From NCBI RefSeq assembly GCF_014201095.1, contig NZ_JACHDN010000001.1, forward strand, positions 3,100,001 through 3,164,000: a stretch of DNA of 64,000 bases, given 5' to 3'. The notes beneath the pieces were generated by a model. It ran no database searches, had not been told where the DNA came from, and saw nothing but the letters and a program-made list of their open reading frames with translations. Below, piece by piece: positions 44,523 to 54,147 of this stretch. The translations under genes were made by a program, and so were the position numbers. This DNA comes from Cellulomonas hominis (lineage in GTDB: Bacteria > Actinomycetota > Actinomycetes > Actinomycetales > Cellulomonadaceae). The number at the start of each line of letters is the position of its first letter. Position 1 is the stretch's first letter.

Positions 44523-45521
44523 TCAGGCGGCAACCCGCGCCGCGTCGAGGACGGCGGCCGCGTCGTGCGTCCCGGGCTGCTCGCCGCGCGCGACGGCCCG
44601 CTCGACCAGGCGGAGCAGCGTCGCGTTCACCGGCGTCGGCACGCCGTGCAGGCGGCCGAGCAGCACGATCTCCCCGTTGAGGTACGCGGCCTCGACGGAC
44701 CCGGCGCCGCGCACCAGGCTCTGCCAGGTCGACCCGCCGCGCCGGTCCACCCCGGGCAGCGGCACCAGCGTGAACCCGTCCCGGGCCGCCGCCTCGACGG
44801 CCGGGTCCACCGGCGCGATCCCGGCGGCGGCCAGCACGTCGCGGGCCTCGGCGGTCGCGGCCGACGCGAGGTCCTTGGCCGGCCCGCGCACCGGACCGCA
44901 GAGCGCCTCGACCGCGTTGCCGAGGTTGCTCAGCAGCTTGGCGTACTTCCACGCGAGGACGTCCGGCACCACCGGGGCGCGGAAGCCCGCCGCCTCGAGG
45001 TCGGCGGCGACCACCGCGAGGTCCGGGTCGGGCTCGCCCCCCGGGACCGGTCCGAGCGTCAGCACGCCGGTCACGGGGCTGCCGCCGGCGGACACGCGCC
45101 CGGGCTCGAGGAACGTCGCGGGCAGCCACACGCACATGCCGGCCACCCGCGCGAACCGGCGCAGGGCCGTGCGCTCGTTGTCGACGCCGTTCTGCGCGCA
45201 CACGAGCAGCAGGTCCTCGCCGGCCGTCCGCCCACCCGCGACCGGCCGGCCCGCCCACTGCTCGGTCGTCGCGGCGGTGTCCTGCGACTTGACCGCCAGC
45301 ACCAGCACGTCGCCCGGCCGCAGCTCCACGTCGTCCGGCCCCGCGGCGACGGGCGCGTACACCACGCGGGCGCCGGCGGGGGTGGTGAGGTGCAGGCCGT
45401 CGGCCCGCATCGCGTCCAGGTGGGCGCCGCGGGCCACGAGCACGACCTCGCGCCCGGCCTCCGCGAGCAGCCCGCCGATGGTCCCGCCGACCGCCCCGGC
45501 ACCGATGATCACGTATCGCAC
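44523..45521 (-). CDS. 2-dehydropantoate 2-reductase family (ApbA/PanE) oxidoreductase
   Basis: A 332-residue enzyme from GTG 45521, placed there because YVIIGAGAVGGTIGGLLAEAG begins the Rossmann fold at once. The conserved LVLAVKSQDT, CAQNGVDNE and a catalytic lysine in AWKYAKLLSNLGNAVEALCG (in total) are typical; the C-terminal helical domain contains STWQSLVRGAGSVEAAYLNGEIV in parts. It may reduce ketopantoate in pantothenate synthesis, but many actinobacteria encode several such paralogues with other 2-keto acid substrates. No pantothenate genes are adjacent, so the substrate stays open. Confidence 0.83.
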   Translation of the reverse strand: MRYVIIGAGAVGGTIGGLLAEAGREVVLVARGAHLDAMRADGLHLTTPAGARVVYAPVAAGPDDVELRPGDVLVLAVKSQDTAATTEQWAGRPVAGGRTAGEDLLLVCAQNGVDNERTALRRFARVAGMCVWLPATFLEPGRVSAGGSPVTGVLTLGPVPGGEPDPDLAVVAADLEAAGFRAPVVPDVLAWKYAKLLSNLGNAVEALCGPVRGPAKDLASAATAEARDVLAAAGIAPVDPAVEAAARDGFTLVPLPGVDRRGGSTWQSLVRGAGSVEAAYLNGEIVLLGRLHGVPTPVNATLLRLVERAVARGEQPGTHDAAAVLDAARVAA

Positions 45522-45566
45522 CCGGCCACCCTGCCACACCGCGGACGGGTGCCCCGGGCGACGACG

Positions 45567-45572
45567 TACGGT
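45567..45572 (+). promoter_or_regulatory. Candidate -10 (TACGGT) for leaderless transcript
   Basis: TACGGT is followed by seven bases and ATG 45580. A GGAGG overlaps this spacing but is too close to the ATG to serve as a normal ribosome site. Confidence 0.5.
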
Positions 45573-45579
45573 GGAGGTC

Positions 45580-46806
45580 ATGACCTCCTCCACTCTCGTC
45601 GCCGTCGTCGGCGGCTACGTCGTCCCCGTCGCGTCCGAGCCCGTCGAGGGCGGAACCGTCCTCATCCGCGACGGCCGGATCGAGGCCGTGGGCGCCGGCG
45701 TCGCCGTGCCGGACGACGCCACCGTGATCGACGCCACCGGCCGCTGGGTGCTCCCCGGCTTCGTCGAGGCGCACGGCCACGTGGGCATCCACGAGGAGGG
45801 CGAGGGTGTGGTCGGCAACGACACCAACGAGATGACCGGCCCGAACATGGCGGCCGTCCGGGCGATCGACGCCGTGAACATCGACGACGAGGGCTTCCGC
45901 GACGCGCTGTCCGGCGGCGTCACCTCGGTGGTCGTGAAGCCGGGGTCCGGCAACCCGATCGGCGGCCAGAGCGTCGCCCTCAAGTCCTGGGGCGGGCGCA
46001 CGATCGACGAGCAGGTGATCGCCGAGTCGGTCAGCGTGAAGTCCGCGCTCGGCGAGAACCCGAAGCGGGTCTACGGCGAGAAGAAGCAGACCCCCTCGAC
46101 CCGCCTCGGCACCGCGCTGATCATCCGCGAGGCGTTCACCGCCGCGCAGCACTACCGCGCCGCGCGCGCCACCGCCGAGGCCAAGGGCGAGCCGTTCAAG
46201 GCGGACCTCGCGCTGGACACCCTGGCGCGGGTGCTCGACGGCGAGCTCGCCTGGGACCAGCACACCCACCGGCACGACGACATCGCCACCGCGATCCGGC
46301 TGGCCGACGAGTTCGGCTACCGCCTGGTGATCAACCACGGGACCGAGGGCCACAAGGTCGCCGACGTGCTGGCCGAGCGGGACATCCCGGTGATCTTCGG
46401 CCCGATGTTCACGTCCCGGTCGAAGGTCGAGCTCCGGGACCGCGCCATCGCGAACCTCGCGGCGCTGGCCGCCGCCGGCGTGCGGGTCGCCATCACCACC
46501 GACCACCCCGTCGTGCCGATCAACTTCCTCGTGCACCAGGCGACCCTGGCGGTGAAGGACGGCCTGCCCCGGCAGACCGCGCTCGAGGCGCTGACCGTGA
46601 ACCCCGCCGCGTTCCTCGGGCTCGACGGCCGCGTCGGGGCTCTCGAGCCCGGTCGCGACGGCGACGTCGTCATCTGGTCCGGCGACCCGCTGGACGTGCA
46701 CGCCCGCGCCGAGCACGTGCTCATCGAGGGCCGGACCGTCTACACCTGGGACGCCGAGGCGTCGCGCGGCCGCGTCGTCGAGCGGGCCGAGCGCTTCGCG
46801 GGCTGA
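45580..46806 (+). CDS. Amidohydrolase (imidazolonepropionase-like) with unusual EAHGHVG motif
   Basis: A 408-residue amidohydrolase-superfamily protein. The usual HxH appears as EAHGHVGIHEEG; further conserved points are VTSVVVKPGSGNPIGGQ, AWDQHTHRHDDIATAIRLADEFG in parts, VINHGTEGHKVADVLAERDIPVIFGPMF in parts, and ITTDHPVVPINF, with TDHP taking the place of the catalytic Asp region. This subgroup (amidohydrolases with GPNIGGQ-like signatures) is widespread and poorly characterised. It is divergent from the PanE-like gene. Confidence 0.82.
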   Translation: MTSSTLVAVVGGYVVPVASEPVEGGTVLIRDGRIEAVGAGVAVPDDATVIDATGRWVLPGFVEAHGHVGIHEEGEGVVGNDTNEMTGPNMAAVRAIDAVNIDDEGFRDALSGGVTSVVVKPGSGNPIGGQSVALKSWGGRTIDEQVIAESVSVKSALGENPKRVYGEKKQTPSTRLGTALIIREAFTAAQHYRAARATAEAKGEPFKADLALDTLARVLDGELAWDQHTHRHDDIATAIRLADEFGYRLVINHGTEGHKVADVLAERDIPVIFGPMFTSRSKVELRDRAIANLAALAAAGVRVAITTDHPVVPINFLVHQATLAVKDGLPRQTALEALTVNPAAFLGLDGRVGALEPGRDGDVVIWSGDPLDVHARAEHVLIEGRTVYTWDAEASRGRVVERAERFAG

Positions 46807-46944
46807 CCTCCCGGTCTCCGGACCCCCGGGCGCCCGCCCGCGACGCATGGCGGATGCTCAGGGAGGATCCAGCGCCCGTCCGGGTCCGCGGCATGGACTG
46901 AGGGCTGTCGGCGCCACCGCGGCGCCCCCCGCAGGAGGTGCCCC

Positions 46945-48261
46945 ATGGACCAGAACGCCACGCCCGAGCCCCGGCCGGCCGACCCCGTGACCGCCGCGTA
47001 CGCGGCGCCCGCGGCGCCCGCGGTGCCCGCCGCGCCCGCCGCGCCCGAGGAGGCGTACCCGCCGCCGCGCCGCTCGCGCCGCCGCCGCACCGCCGTCGCC
47101 CTGTTCGCCTCCGGCGCGGTCGCGGCCGGGCTTGTGCTCGGCGGGACCGCGTACGCGGTCGGGCTGCCGGACGGGTCGTCCGAGCCGGACCTGGCGGCGG
47201 CGCCGTCCGCCGGCGGGGGCGCGTTCGGCTACCGCGGCCCGCAGTCGGGTGGCGGCTCGGCGCCCTCGACGACGCTGCCCGGCACCGGGACGGCCACCGG
47301 CACCGGCACCCTGGACGCCACCACCGCGAGCGACGCGCAGCAGGCCGGCGTCGTGCTGGTGTCGACCGTCCTCGGGTACCAGTCGGCGGAGGCGGCGGGC
47401 ACGGGCGTCGTCCTCACGTCCGACGGCCTGGTCGTCACGAACAACCACGTGGTCGAGGGCGCCACCGAGATCACCGTGACGATCGGCACCACGGGGGAGA
47501 CCTACACCGCCGAGGTGGTCGGCACGGACGCCACCGCCGACGTCGCGGTGCTCCAGCTGCAGGGCGCCTCGGGGCTCACGACCGTCGCGCTGGACGACGA
47601 CGAGGACGGGGTCGCGGTCGGCGACGCGGTCACGGCGGTCGGGAACGCCGAGGGCGGCGGCGTGCTGCTCGCCGCGGACGGCACCGTCACCGGCCTGGAC
47701 GAGTCGATCACCACGCAGGCCGAGGGCGCCTCGTCCGGCGAGTCCCTGACCGGGCTGATCGAGGTGGACGCCGACGTCGTGTCCGGCGACTCCGGCGGCC
47801 CGCTGCTGGACGACGAGGGCGAGGTCGTCGGCATCACGACCGCCGCGTCCTCGGGCTCCGCCGACGTCACCGGGTACGCCATCCCGATCGGGGACGTGCT
47901 CGACGTCGTGACCCAGATCGTGTCCGGCCAGGACACCGACTCGATCACGCTCGGCTACCCGGCGTTCCTGGGCGTGCAGCTGGCGACGACGGGTGCCACC
48001 GGTCTGCCCGGCGCCTCGGGCGCGGCCGCGACCGGCGCCACGATCGCCGGTGTCGTCGACGGCACCCCGGCTGCGGAGGCGGGCCTGACGGCGGGCGACA
48101 CGATCACCGCGGTCGACGGCACGCCGGTCGCGGACGCCGACGCCCTGAGCGCGGCGCTCGCGGCGCACGCCCCCGGCGACCAGGTCACGCTGACCTGGAC
48201 CACGACGTCGGGCGCGTCGCAGTCGGCGACAGTCACCCTGATCGCGGGCCCGGCCGACTGA
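46945..48261 (+). CDS. HtrA/DegP-like membrane-anchored serine protease with PDZ domain
   Basis: A 438-residue protein with AGGAGGTG before ATG 46945. A 45-residue Ala/Pro-rich cytoplasmic segment and a basic stretch precede one membrane helix (about 49-72). The trypsin-like domain (about 125-325) has the triad His168 (TNNHVV), Asp199 (TADVAVLQL) and Ser283 (SGDSGGPLL). A PDZ domain follows (about 340-435, TPAAEAGLTAGDTITAVDGTPV in parts). It would degrade or sense misfolded envelope proteins. Acidic residues are frequent in the extracellular part. It appears monocistronic. Confidence 0.93.
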   Translation: MDQNATPEPRPADPVTAAYAAPAAPAVPAAPAAPEEAYPPPRRSRRRRTAVALFASGAVAAGLVLGGTAYAVGLPDGSSEPDLAAAPSAGGGAFGYRGPQSGGGSAPSTTLPGTGTATGTGTLDATTASDAQQAGVVLVSTVLGYQSAEAAGTGVVLTSDGLVVTNNHVVEGATEITVTIGTTGETYTAEVVGTDATADVAVLQLQGASGLTTVALDDDEDGVAVGDAVTAVGNAEGGGVLLAADGTVTGLDESITTQAEGASSGESLTGLIEVDADVVSGDSGGPLLDDEGEVVGITTAASSGSADVTGYAIPIGDVLDVVTQIVSGQDTDSITLGYPAFLGVQLATTGATGLPGASGAAATGATIAGVVDGTPAAEAGLTAGDTITAVDGTPVADADALSAALAAHAPGDQVTLTWTTTSGASQSATVTLIAGPAD

Positions 48262-48282
48262 CCCCACACACCGGCCCCGCAC

Positions 48283-48352
48283 GCCGAGGTCGTCGGTTCC
48301 GCCTCCCGGACCGGGTGCGCAACCGGCGACCTCGGGCGGAACCGTCGACCTC
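48283..48352. terminator. Inverted repeat with two alternative right arms (element f)
   Basis: The left arm (48283-48303, core GAGGTCGTCGGTTCCGC) can pair with a far right arm at 48335-48352 (one mismatch) or with a nearer arm at 48317-48335 (two mismatches over the core). The two right arms abut, so the hairpins exclude each other. It lies between the convergent htrA and ppdK genes. Confidence 0.75.
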
Positions 48353-48450
48353 ACGCCGGCGGCCCGCCCCGCCCTGCACGCGCGAGCCACGGGCGCCGCG
48401 GCCCGCCGCCCCGGTGTCCCAACCGGGGCGGCGGGTGCGCGTGCGCCCCC

Positions 48451-51162
48451 TCAGCGGACGTCGGTGTCGGGACCCTGGATCGCGGCCCTGCCGGCCTCGA
48501 GCCGCGCGACCGGAACCCGGAACGGCGAGCAGGACACGTAGTCCAGGCCCACCGCGTCGAAGAACCGGATCGACTCCGGGTCACCGCCGTGCTCGCCGCA
48601 GACTCCGACGGTGAGGTCGGGCCGGGTGGCCCGGCCCTCCTCCACCGCGATGCGGACGAGCCGTCCGACGCCCTTCGCGTCGATGGTCTCGAACGGGGAG
48701 ATCGTGAGGACCCCGTTCTCGAGGTACTCCGGGAAGAACGCGCCCTCGACGTCGTCCCGGGAGAAGCCCCACGTGGTCTGCGTGAGGTCGTTGGTGCCGA
48801 ACGAGAAGAACTGCGCGACCTCGGCGATCCGGTCGGCCGTGAGCGCCGCGCGCGGCAGCTCGATCATCGCGCCGACCGGCAGGTCCAGCGCGATCCCGCG
48901 GGTCTCGCCGACCTCGGCCATGATCCGCAGCGCCTCGTCGCGGACCAGGTGCAGCTCCATGACCGACCCGACGAGCGGGACCATGATCTCCGCGTGCGGG
49001 GTGCCGCCGGCCTCGAGCCGGTCGGCGGTGGCCTCGCAGATCGCGCGGATCTGCAGGGAGAACAGCCCGGGCACCACGAGCCCGAGCCGGACGCCGCGCA
49101 GCCCGAGCATCGGGTTCGCCTCGTGCATCCGTCGCACCGCGGCGAGCAGCTTGACGTCCGCCGCGTCGACCTCGCCGCGCTCCTCGGCCAGCGCGACCTT
49201 GACCGACAGCTCGGTGAGGTCCGGCAGGAACTCGTGCAGCGGCGGGTCGATCAGCCGGATGGTCGTCGGCAGGCCGTCCATCTCGGTGAGCAGCGCGCCG
49301 AAGTCGGCCCGCTGCAGCGGGAGCAGGGCGTCGAGCGCGGACTGCCGCTCCTCGTCGTCCTCCGCGAGCACGACCCGCTCGACGAGCACCCGGCGCTCGC
49401 CGAGGAACATGTGCTCGGTCCGGCACAGCCCGATGCCCTGGGCGCCCAGCGACCGGGCCCGGTGGGCGTCCTCGGCGGTGTCGGCGTTGGCGTGCACCCG
49501 CAGGCGCCGCTTCTCGTCGGCGTGCGTGAGGATCCGGTGCACCGACGTCACCAGGTCGGCGGTCTGCTCGTCGTCGCCGGCCTGGTCGAGGGCCGCGTCC
49601 AGGCCGGACTCGAGGTAGGTGCTGACCGGCGACGGGACGACCGGGACGGCGCCCAGGTACACCTCGCCGGTGGAGCCGTCGATCGCGATGACGTCGCCCT
49701 CGGACACCGCGTGGCCGTTGACCTTGAGCGTGCGGGCGACGGGGTCGATGTCCAGCTCGTCCGCGCCGACCACGCAGGTGCGGCCCATGCCGCGTGCCAC
49801 GACCGCCGCGTGCGACGTCTTGCCGCCGCGCGCGGTCAGCACGCCGACCGCCGCGATCATGCCGCCGAGGTCGTCCGGGTTGGTCTCCCGGCGGACCAGC
49901 ACGACGTCCTCGCCCTCGGCGGCCCGGGCCTGCGCGGTCGCCGAGTCGAACACGGCCCGGCCCACCGCCGCGCCCGGGGAGGCCGCCATGCCCTTGGTGA
50001 GGAGCGTGCGCTCGGCCGTGGAGTCGAACTGCGGGAACATCAGCTGCGAGAGCTGCGCGCCGCTGACCCGGGCCAGGGCCTCGTCCATCGTGATGAGGTG
50101 CTCGTCGACCAGCTGGGTCGCGATCCGGAACGCGGCGGGCGCGGTGCGCTTGCCGACCCGGGTCTGCAGCATCCAGAGCTTCCCGCGCTCCACGGTGAAC
50201 TCGACGTCGCACAGGTCGCGGTAGTGGGTCTCGAGCCGGCGCATCGCCTGGCGCAGGTCGGCGTAGGACTGCGGGTCGACCTCCTCCATCTCCACCAGGC
50301 TGAGGGTGTTCCGGATGCCGGCCACGACGTCCTCGCCCTGGGCGTTCACCAGGTAGTCGCCGTAGTCGCCCGTGCGCCCGGTCGCGGGGTCGCGCGTGAA
50401 CGCCACGCCGGTGCCGGAGGTCGGGCCGAGGTTGCCGAACACCATCGAGCACACGTTCACCGCGGTGCCCAGGTCGTCCGGGATGCGCTCGCGACGGCGG
50501 TACAGGCGCGCCCGCTCGGTGTTCCAGGACTTCAGCACCGCGACGATCGCCAGGTCGAGCTGCTCGCGCGGGTGCTGCGGGAACTCGCGGCCGGACTCGA
50601 CGCGGACGATCTCCTTGAACTGCTCGGTGAGCTGCCGCAGGTCCGCGGCGTCCAGGTCGACGTCGTCGTGCACGCCCTTGGCGGCCTTCGCCTTGTCGAG
50701 CGTCTCGGCGAACAGGTCGCCGTCGATGTCGAGCACGGTCTTGCCGAACATCTGGATCAGCCGGCGGTAGGAGTCCCACGCGAACCGCTCGTCGCCGGAG
50801 AACTCCGCCAGGCCGATCACGGACGCGTCGTTCAGGCCGACGTTGAGCACCGTCTCCATCATCCCGGGCATGGAGAACTTCGCGCCGCTGCGCACCGACA
50901 CCAGCAGCGGGTCGTGGAAGTCCCCGAGGCCGCGGCCGAGCGCGTCCTCCAGCCGCCGGACGGCCATCGTGACCTCGACGCGCAGCTCGGGCGGCAGGTG
51001 GCCCGTGCGCATGTAGTCGCGGCAGGCGTCGGTCGTGATGGTGAAGCCGGGCGGCACCGGCAGGCCCAGGCGGGTCATCTCGGCGAGGTTCGCGCCCTTG
51101 CCGCCGAGCAGATCCTTCTGGTCCTTGTCACCCTCGGAGAAGTCCTGGACATAGCTGGCCAC
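48451..51162 (-). CDS. ppdK: Pyruvate, phosphate dikinase
   Basis: A 903-residue enzyme. GTG 51162 is chosen because GGAGGT lies four bases upstream and the protein then begins VASYVQDFSEGDKDQKDLLGGKGANLAEM in parts, matching the family start. The ATP-grasp domain is N-terminal; the phosphohistidine domain holds GGKTSHAAVVARGMG; the PEP/pyruvate barrel has the Cys in GVCGEHGGDP. It interconverts pyruvate, ATP and phosphate with PEP, AMP and diphosphate in the cytosol. Full length for the bacterial family (about 880-900). It is divergent from phoH and apparently monocistronic. No regulatory PPDK kinase (DUF299) gene is adjacent. Confidence 0.97.
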   Translation of the reverse strand: MASYVQDFSEGDKDQKDLLGGKGANLAEMTRLGLPVPPGFTITTDACRDYMRTGHLPPELRVEVTMAVRRLEDALGRGLGDFHDPLLVSVRSGAKFSMPGMMETVLNVGLNDASVIGLAEFSGDERFAWDSYRRLIQMFGKTVLDIDGDLFAETLDKAKAAKGVHDDVDLDAADLRQLTEQFKEIVRVESGREFPQHPREQLDLAIVAVLKSWNTERARLYRRRERIPDDLGTAVNVCSMVFGNLGPTSGTGVAFTRDPATGRTGDYGDYLVNAQGEDVVAGIRNTLSLVEMEEVDPQSYADLRQAMRRLETHYRDLCDVEFTVERGKLWMLQTRVGKRTAPAAFRIATQLVDEHLITMDEALARVSGAQLSQLMFPQFDSTAERTLLTKGMAASPGAAVGRAVFDSATAQARAAEGEDVVLVRRETNPDDLGGMIAAVGVLTARGGKTSHAAVVARGMGRTCVVGADELDIDPVARTLKVNGHAVSEGDVIAIDGSTGEVYLGAVPVVPSPVSTYLESGLDAALDQAGDDEQTADLVTSVHRILTHADEKRRLRVHANADTAEDAHRARSLGAQGIGLCRTEHMFLGERRVLVERVVLAEDDEERQSALDALLPLQRADFGALLTEMDGLPTTIRLIDPPLHEFLPDLTELSVKVALAEERGEVDAADVKLLAAVRRMHEANPMLGLRGVRLGLVVPGLFSLQIRAICEATADRLEAGGTPHAEIMVPLVGSVMELHLVRDEALRIMAEVGETRGIALDLPVGAMIELPRAALTADRIAEVAQFFSFGTNDLTQTTWGFSRDDVEGAFFPEYLENGVLTISPFETIDAKGVGRLVRIAVEEGRATRPDLTVGVCGEHGGDPESIRFFDAVGLDYVSCSPFRVPVARLEAGRAAIQGPDTDVR

Positions 51163-51299
51163 GTGTACCTCCGCGTACGACATCGGGGGAGCGCCGTTGC
51201 TCCCACCTCCAGCAGTCTGCTCCCGCCCCTCGCGCGTTGCCCAGGGACCATGGGCCCCCGCCCGCGGGAACGGCCGGGCGGTCCGCGGGCCGGGGTCGG

Positions 51300-51305
51300 T
51301 AGACT
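51300..51305 (+). promoter_or_regulatory. Candidate -10 (TAGACT) of the phoH-ybeY-corC-era operon
   Basis: TAGACT lies 52 bases before the phoH ATG in the short ppdK/phoH divergent gap. No clear -35 is visible, as is common in this genome. Confidence 0.5.
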
Positions 51306-51357
51306 GACCCGGTCCGCACGTCCTTCCCGGAACGGAGCCACGGCGCGAGCCGAGCAC

Positions 51358-52365
51358 ATGGCTGAGACCTCACCCGACCGCCCCGACCGGTCGCTCCCCG
51401 CCGCGCGGGTCGAGCACCGGATCACCATCCCGTCCAGCGTCTCCATGGTCGAGCTCCTCGGCATGGACGACCAGGTGCTCCGCGCGGTCGAGTCGGGCTT
51501 CCGCACCGTGGACGTGCACGCGCGCGGCAACGAGATCACCCTGGCCGGCCCGGCCGGCGACGTCGCGCTGGTCGCCCGGCTCGTCGACGAGCTGGTCGAG
51601 ATGGCCGCCGGCGGCACACCGCTGACCCCGGACGTCGTGACCCGCTCGGTCGCGATGCTCACGGCGGGCACCGCCACGCGCCCGGCGGACGTGCTGACGT
51701 TCAACATCCTCTCGACCCGGGGGCGCACGATCCGCCCGAAGACGTCGGGGCAGAAGGAGTACGTCGACGCGATCGACCGGAACACGGTGACGTTCGGCAT
51801 CGGCCCGGCGGGCACCGGCAAGACGTACCTCGCGATGGCGAAGGCCGTGCAGGCGCTGCAGGCCCGGCAGGTCAACCGGATCGTGCTGACCCGGCCGGCG
51901 GTCGAGGCGGGGGAGCGGCTCGGGTTCCTGCCCGGCACGCTCAGCGAGAAGATCGACCCCTACCTGCGGCCGCTGTACGACGCGCTGCACGACATGGTCG
52001 ACCCCGACTCGATCCCGCGGCTGATGGAGGCCGGGACGATCGAGGTGGCGCCGCTGGCGTACATGCGCGGGCGCACGCTCAACGACTCCTTCATCATCCT
52101 GGACGAGGCGCAGAACACCTCGGCCGAGCAGATGAAGATGTTCCTCACCCGGCTCGGCTTCGGGTCGAAGGTCGTGGTCACCGGCGACGTCACCCAGGTG
52201 GACCTGCCGTCGGGCACGACCTCCGGCCTGCGGGTGGTCGAGACGATCCTGGCGGACGTGGACGACGTCGCGTTCTGCCGGCTGAGCTCCTCCGACGTCG
52301 TCCGCCACCGCCTGGTGAGCGACATCATCGACGCCTACGCACGCTGGGACACCACTGCACGATGA
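51358..52365 (+). CDS. PhoH-family ATPase (PhoH-like, YbeZ)
   Basis: The 335-residue protein has an N-terminal domain of about 110 residues and a PhoH P-loop ATPase. Walker A is [16 protein letters not shown], Walker [36 protein letters not shown] in parts and [22 protein letters not shown] in parts are family hallmarks. It is thought to act with YbeY in ribosome or RNA metabolism. It is first of four overlapping genes (phoH-ybeY-corC-era), an order conserved widely in bacteria; its stop overlaps the ybeY start by four bases. Confidence 0.94.
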   Translation: MAETSPDRPDRSLPAARVEHRITIPSSVSMVELLGMDDQVLRAVESGFRTVDVHARGNEITLAGPAGDVALVARLVDELVEMAAGGTPLTPDVVTRSVAMLTAGTATRPADVLTFNILSTRGRTIRPKTSGQKEYVDAIDRNTVTFGIGPAGTGKTYLAMAKAVQALQARQVNRIVLTRPAVEAGERLGFLPGTLSEKIDPYLRPLYDALHDMVDPDSIPRLMEAGTIEVAPLAYMRGRTLNDSFIILDEAQNTSAEQMKMFLTRLGFGSKVVVTGDVTQVDLPSGTTSGLRVVETILADVDDVAFCRLSSSDVVRHRLVSDIIDAYARWDTTAR

Positions 52366-52814
52366 GTATCGAGGTCAACAACGAGTCCGGCCACGAGGTC
52401 GACGAGGCGGAGTTCGCCGCGCTCGCCCGCTTCGTCCTGGACCAGATGCACGTGCACCCGCAGACCGACCTGTCGATCCTGTTCGTCGACACGGAGGTCA
52501 TGACGGACCTGCACGTGAAGTGGATGGACGAGCCCGGCCCGACCGACGTGCTGTCCTTCCCGATGGACGAGCTGCGGCCCGGCCGCGCGGACGACCCGAC
52601 GCCCGCGGGGCTGCTCGGCGACGTCGTGCTGTGCCCGGAGGTCGCGGTGGAGCAGGCGCGCACGGCCGGCCACTCGACGGTCGAGGAGCTGCTGCTGCTC
52701 ACCACGCACGGGATCCTGCACCTGCTGGGCTACGACCACGCGGAGCCGGAGGAGGAGAAGGAGATGTTCGGCCTGCAGCGCCAGCTGCTGCTGACCTTCC
52801 TCGCCGGGCGATGA
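52362..52814 (+). CDS. ybeY: Endoribonuclease YbeY
   Basis: A 150-residue zinc-dependent endoribonuclease. The signature [11 protein letters not shown] supplies the three zinc-binding histidines, and [11 protein letters not shown] is the second conserved block. It takes part in 16S rRNA 3' maturation and ribosome quality control. The start overlaps the phoH stop (ATGA) and its own stop overlaps the next gene, so the operon is translationally coupled. Length is normal for the family. Confidence 0.96.
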   Translation: MSIEVNNESGHEVDEAEFAALARFVLDQMHVHPQTDLSILFVDTEVMTDLHVKWMDEPGPTDVLSFPMDELRPGRADDPTPAGLLGDVVLCPEVAVEQARTAGHSTVEELLLLTTHGILHLLGYDHAEPEEEKEMFGLQRQLLLTFLAGR

Positions 52815-54136
52815 GCGAGGTCACGCCGGGCACGGTGGGGCTGCTCGCGGCCCTCACGGTGCTCGCCGTCCTCGTGGCGGCCCTGCTGTCCGCGGGCGAG
52901 GCGGCGGTGCTGCGGATCGGCCGGAACGCCGTCGCGGACCTGCTGACCGCCCGGCACCCCGCCGCCGAGCGCGTGCGGCGCCTCGCGGAGGACCGCGGGG
53001 CGGTCGCCGGGTCGGCCGCCGTCGTGCGGCTGCTGTGCGAGATGCTCGCGGCCGTCTGCCTCACGCTGGCGATCGCCGCGTCCGACCTGGCGTGGTCGCT
53101 CGAGCTGGTCATCGCCGTCGCGGCGTGCGCCTTCCTCACCGTGGTGCTGGCCCGGCTGAGCCCCCGGTCGCTGGGGCACCGGTACCCGCGCCAGGTGCTC
53201 GTCGCGACGTCGCGGCTGCTGCTCGGGGTGCGCGCGGTCGCCGGGCCGCTGGTGCGGGTCGCCCCGGCCGCCGGCGCGGACCTGGACGAGGAGCGGCTGC
53301 GCGAGATCGTCGAGCGCGTCGGCGACGACCCGGAGGGCGACGCGGACGAGCGCGCCATGGTCCGCTCGGTGCTCGGCCTGGGCGACACCCTCACCCGCGA
53401 GGTGATGGTGCCCCGCACGGACATGGTGACGACGGTCGAGTCGACCCCGCTGCGCAAGGTGCTGTCCCTGCTGCTGCGCTCCGGGTACTCGCGGGTGCCG
53501 GTCGTCGGGGAGCAGGTCGACGACCTCAAGGGCGTGCTCTACCTCAAGGACCTGGTGCGCCGGATGCAGGACGACCCGGACGCCGCCGAGGCCCCGGCCG
53601 GCTCGCTCGTGCGGCCCGCGGTGTTCGTGCCGGAGTCGAAGCCGGTCGACGAGCTGCTGCGGGAGCTGCAGGCCGGCGCCTCGCACATCGCGATGGTCGT
53701 CGACGAGTACGGCGGGATCGCCGGGCTCGTGACCATCGAGGACGCGCTCGAGGAGATCGTCGGCGAGCTGACCGACGAGCACGACCCGTCGGCGCCGCAG
53801 GTCGAGGACCTCGGCGGCGGCGCGTACCTGGTGCCGGCGCGGCTGGCGAAGGACGAGCTCGGCGAGCTGTTCGGCCTCGACGTCGAGGACGACGACGTGG
53901 ACACCGCGGGCGGCCTGCTGGCCAAGGCGCTCGGCAAGGTGCCCATCCCCGGGTCGGCGGGGGAGATCCACGGCCTGCGCCTGGTGGCGCAGGGCACGGA
54001 GGGCCGCCGCAAGCGGGTCGCCCGCGTCCTGGTGTCCCGCGTGCCCGACCCCGACCCCGAGCCGCGCGAGCAGCACCGCGACCCCGAGCCCCAGCCCGCC
54101 GCCGACCGCGGCCGGGCCCACCCCACGGACCAGTGA
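52811..54136 (+). CDS. CNNM/CorC (hemolysin C)-family CBS-domain membrane protein
   Basis: A 441-residue protein with a DUF21/CNNM-type membrane domain (about residues 1-145, four hydrophobic stretches), a CBS-domain pair (about 195-320: [39 protein letters not shown] in parts, and [47 protein letters not shown] in parts) and a CorC_HlyC domain (about 335-415). Such proteins are linked to magnesium or cobalt efflux. The tail is Asp/Pro/Arg-rich and low in complexity. It lies within the phoH-ybeY-era operon, its usual place in actinobacteria. Confidence 0.92.
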   Translation: MSEVTPGTVGLLAALTVLAVLVAALLSAGEAAVLRIGRNAVADLLTARHPAAERVRRLAEDRGAVAGSAAVVRLLCEMLAAVCLTLAIAASDLAWSLELVIAVAACAFLTVVLARLSPRSLGHRYPRQVLVATSRLLLGVRAVAGPLVRVAPAAGADLDEERLREIVERVGDDPEGDADERAMVRSVLGLGDTLTREVMVPRTDMVTTVESTPLRKVLSLLLRSGYSRVPVVGEQVDDLKGVLYLKDLVRRMQDDPDAAEAPAGSLVRPAVFVPESKPVDELLRELQAGASHIAMVVDEYGGIAGLVTIEDALEEIVGELTDEHDPSAPQVEDLGGGAYLVPARLAKDELGELFGLDVEDDDVDTAGGLLAKALGKVPIPGSAGEIHGLRLVAQGTEGRRKRVARVLVSRVPDPDPEPREQHRDPEPQPAADRGRAHPTDQ

Positions 54137-54147
54137 CGGAGACCCCC

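Noticed and set aside
44523..45521. Assigning panE outright to the ApbA/PanE gene
   Set aside because: No pantothenate genes are adjacent and multiple paralogues with other substrates are common.
45580..46806. Calling the amidohydrolase imidazolonepropionase (HutI)
   Set aside because: No histidine-degradation genes are nearby and the EAHGHVG and TDHP motifs differ from the HutI pattern.
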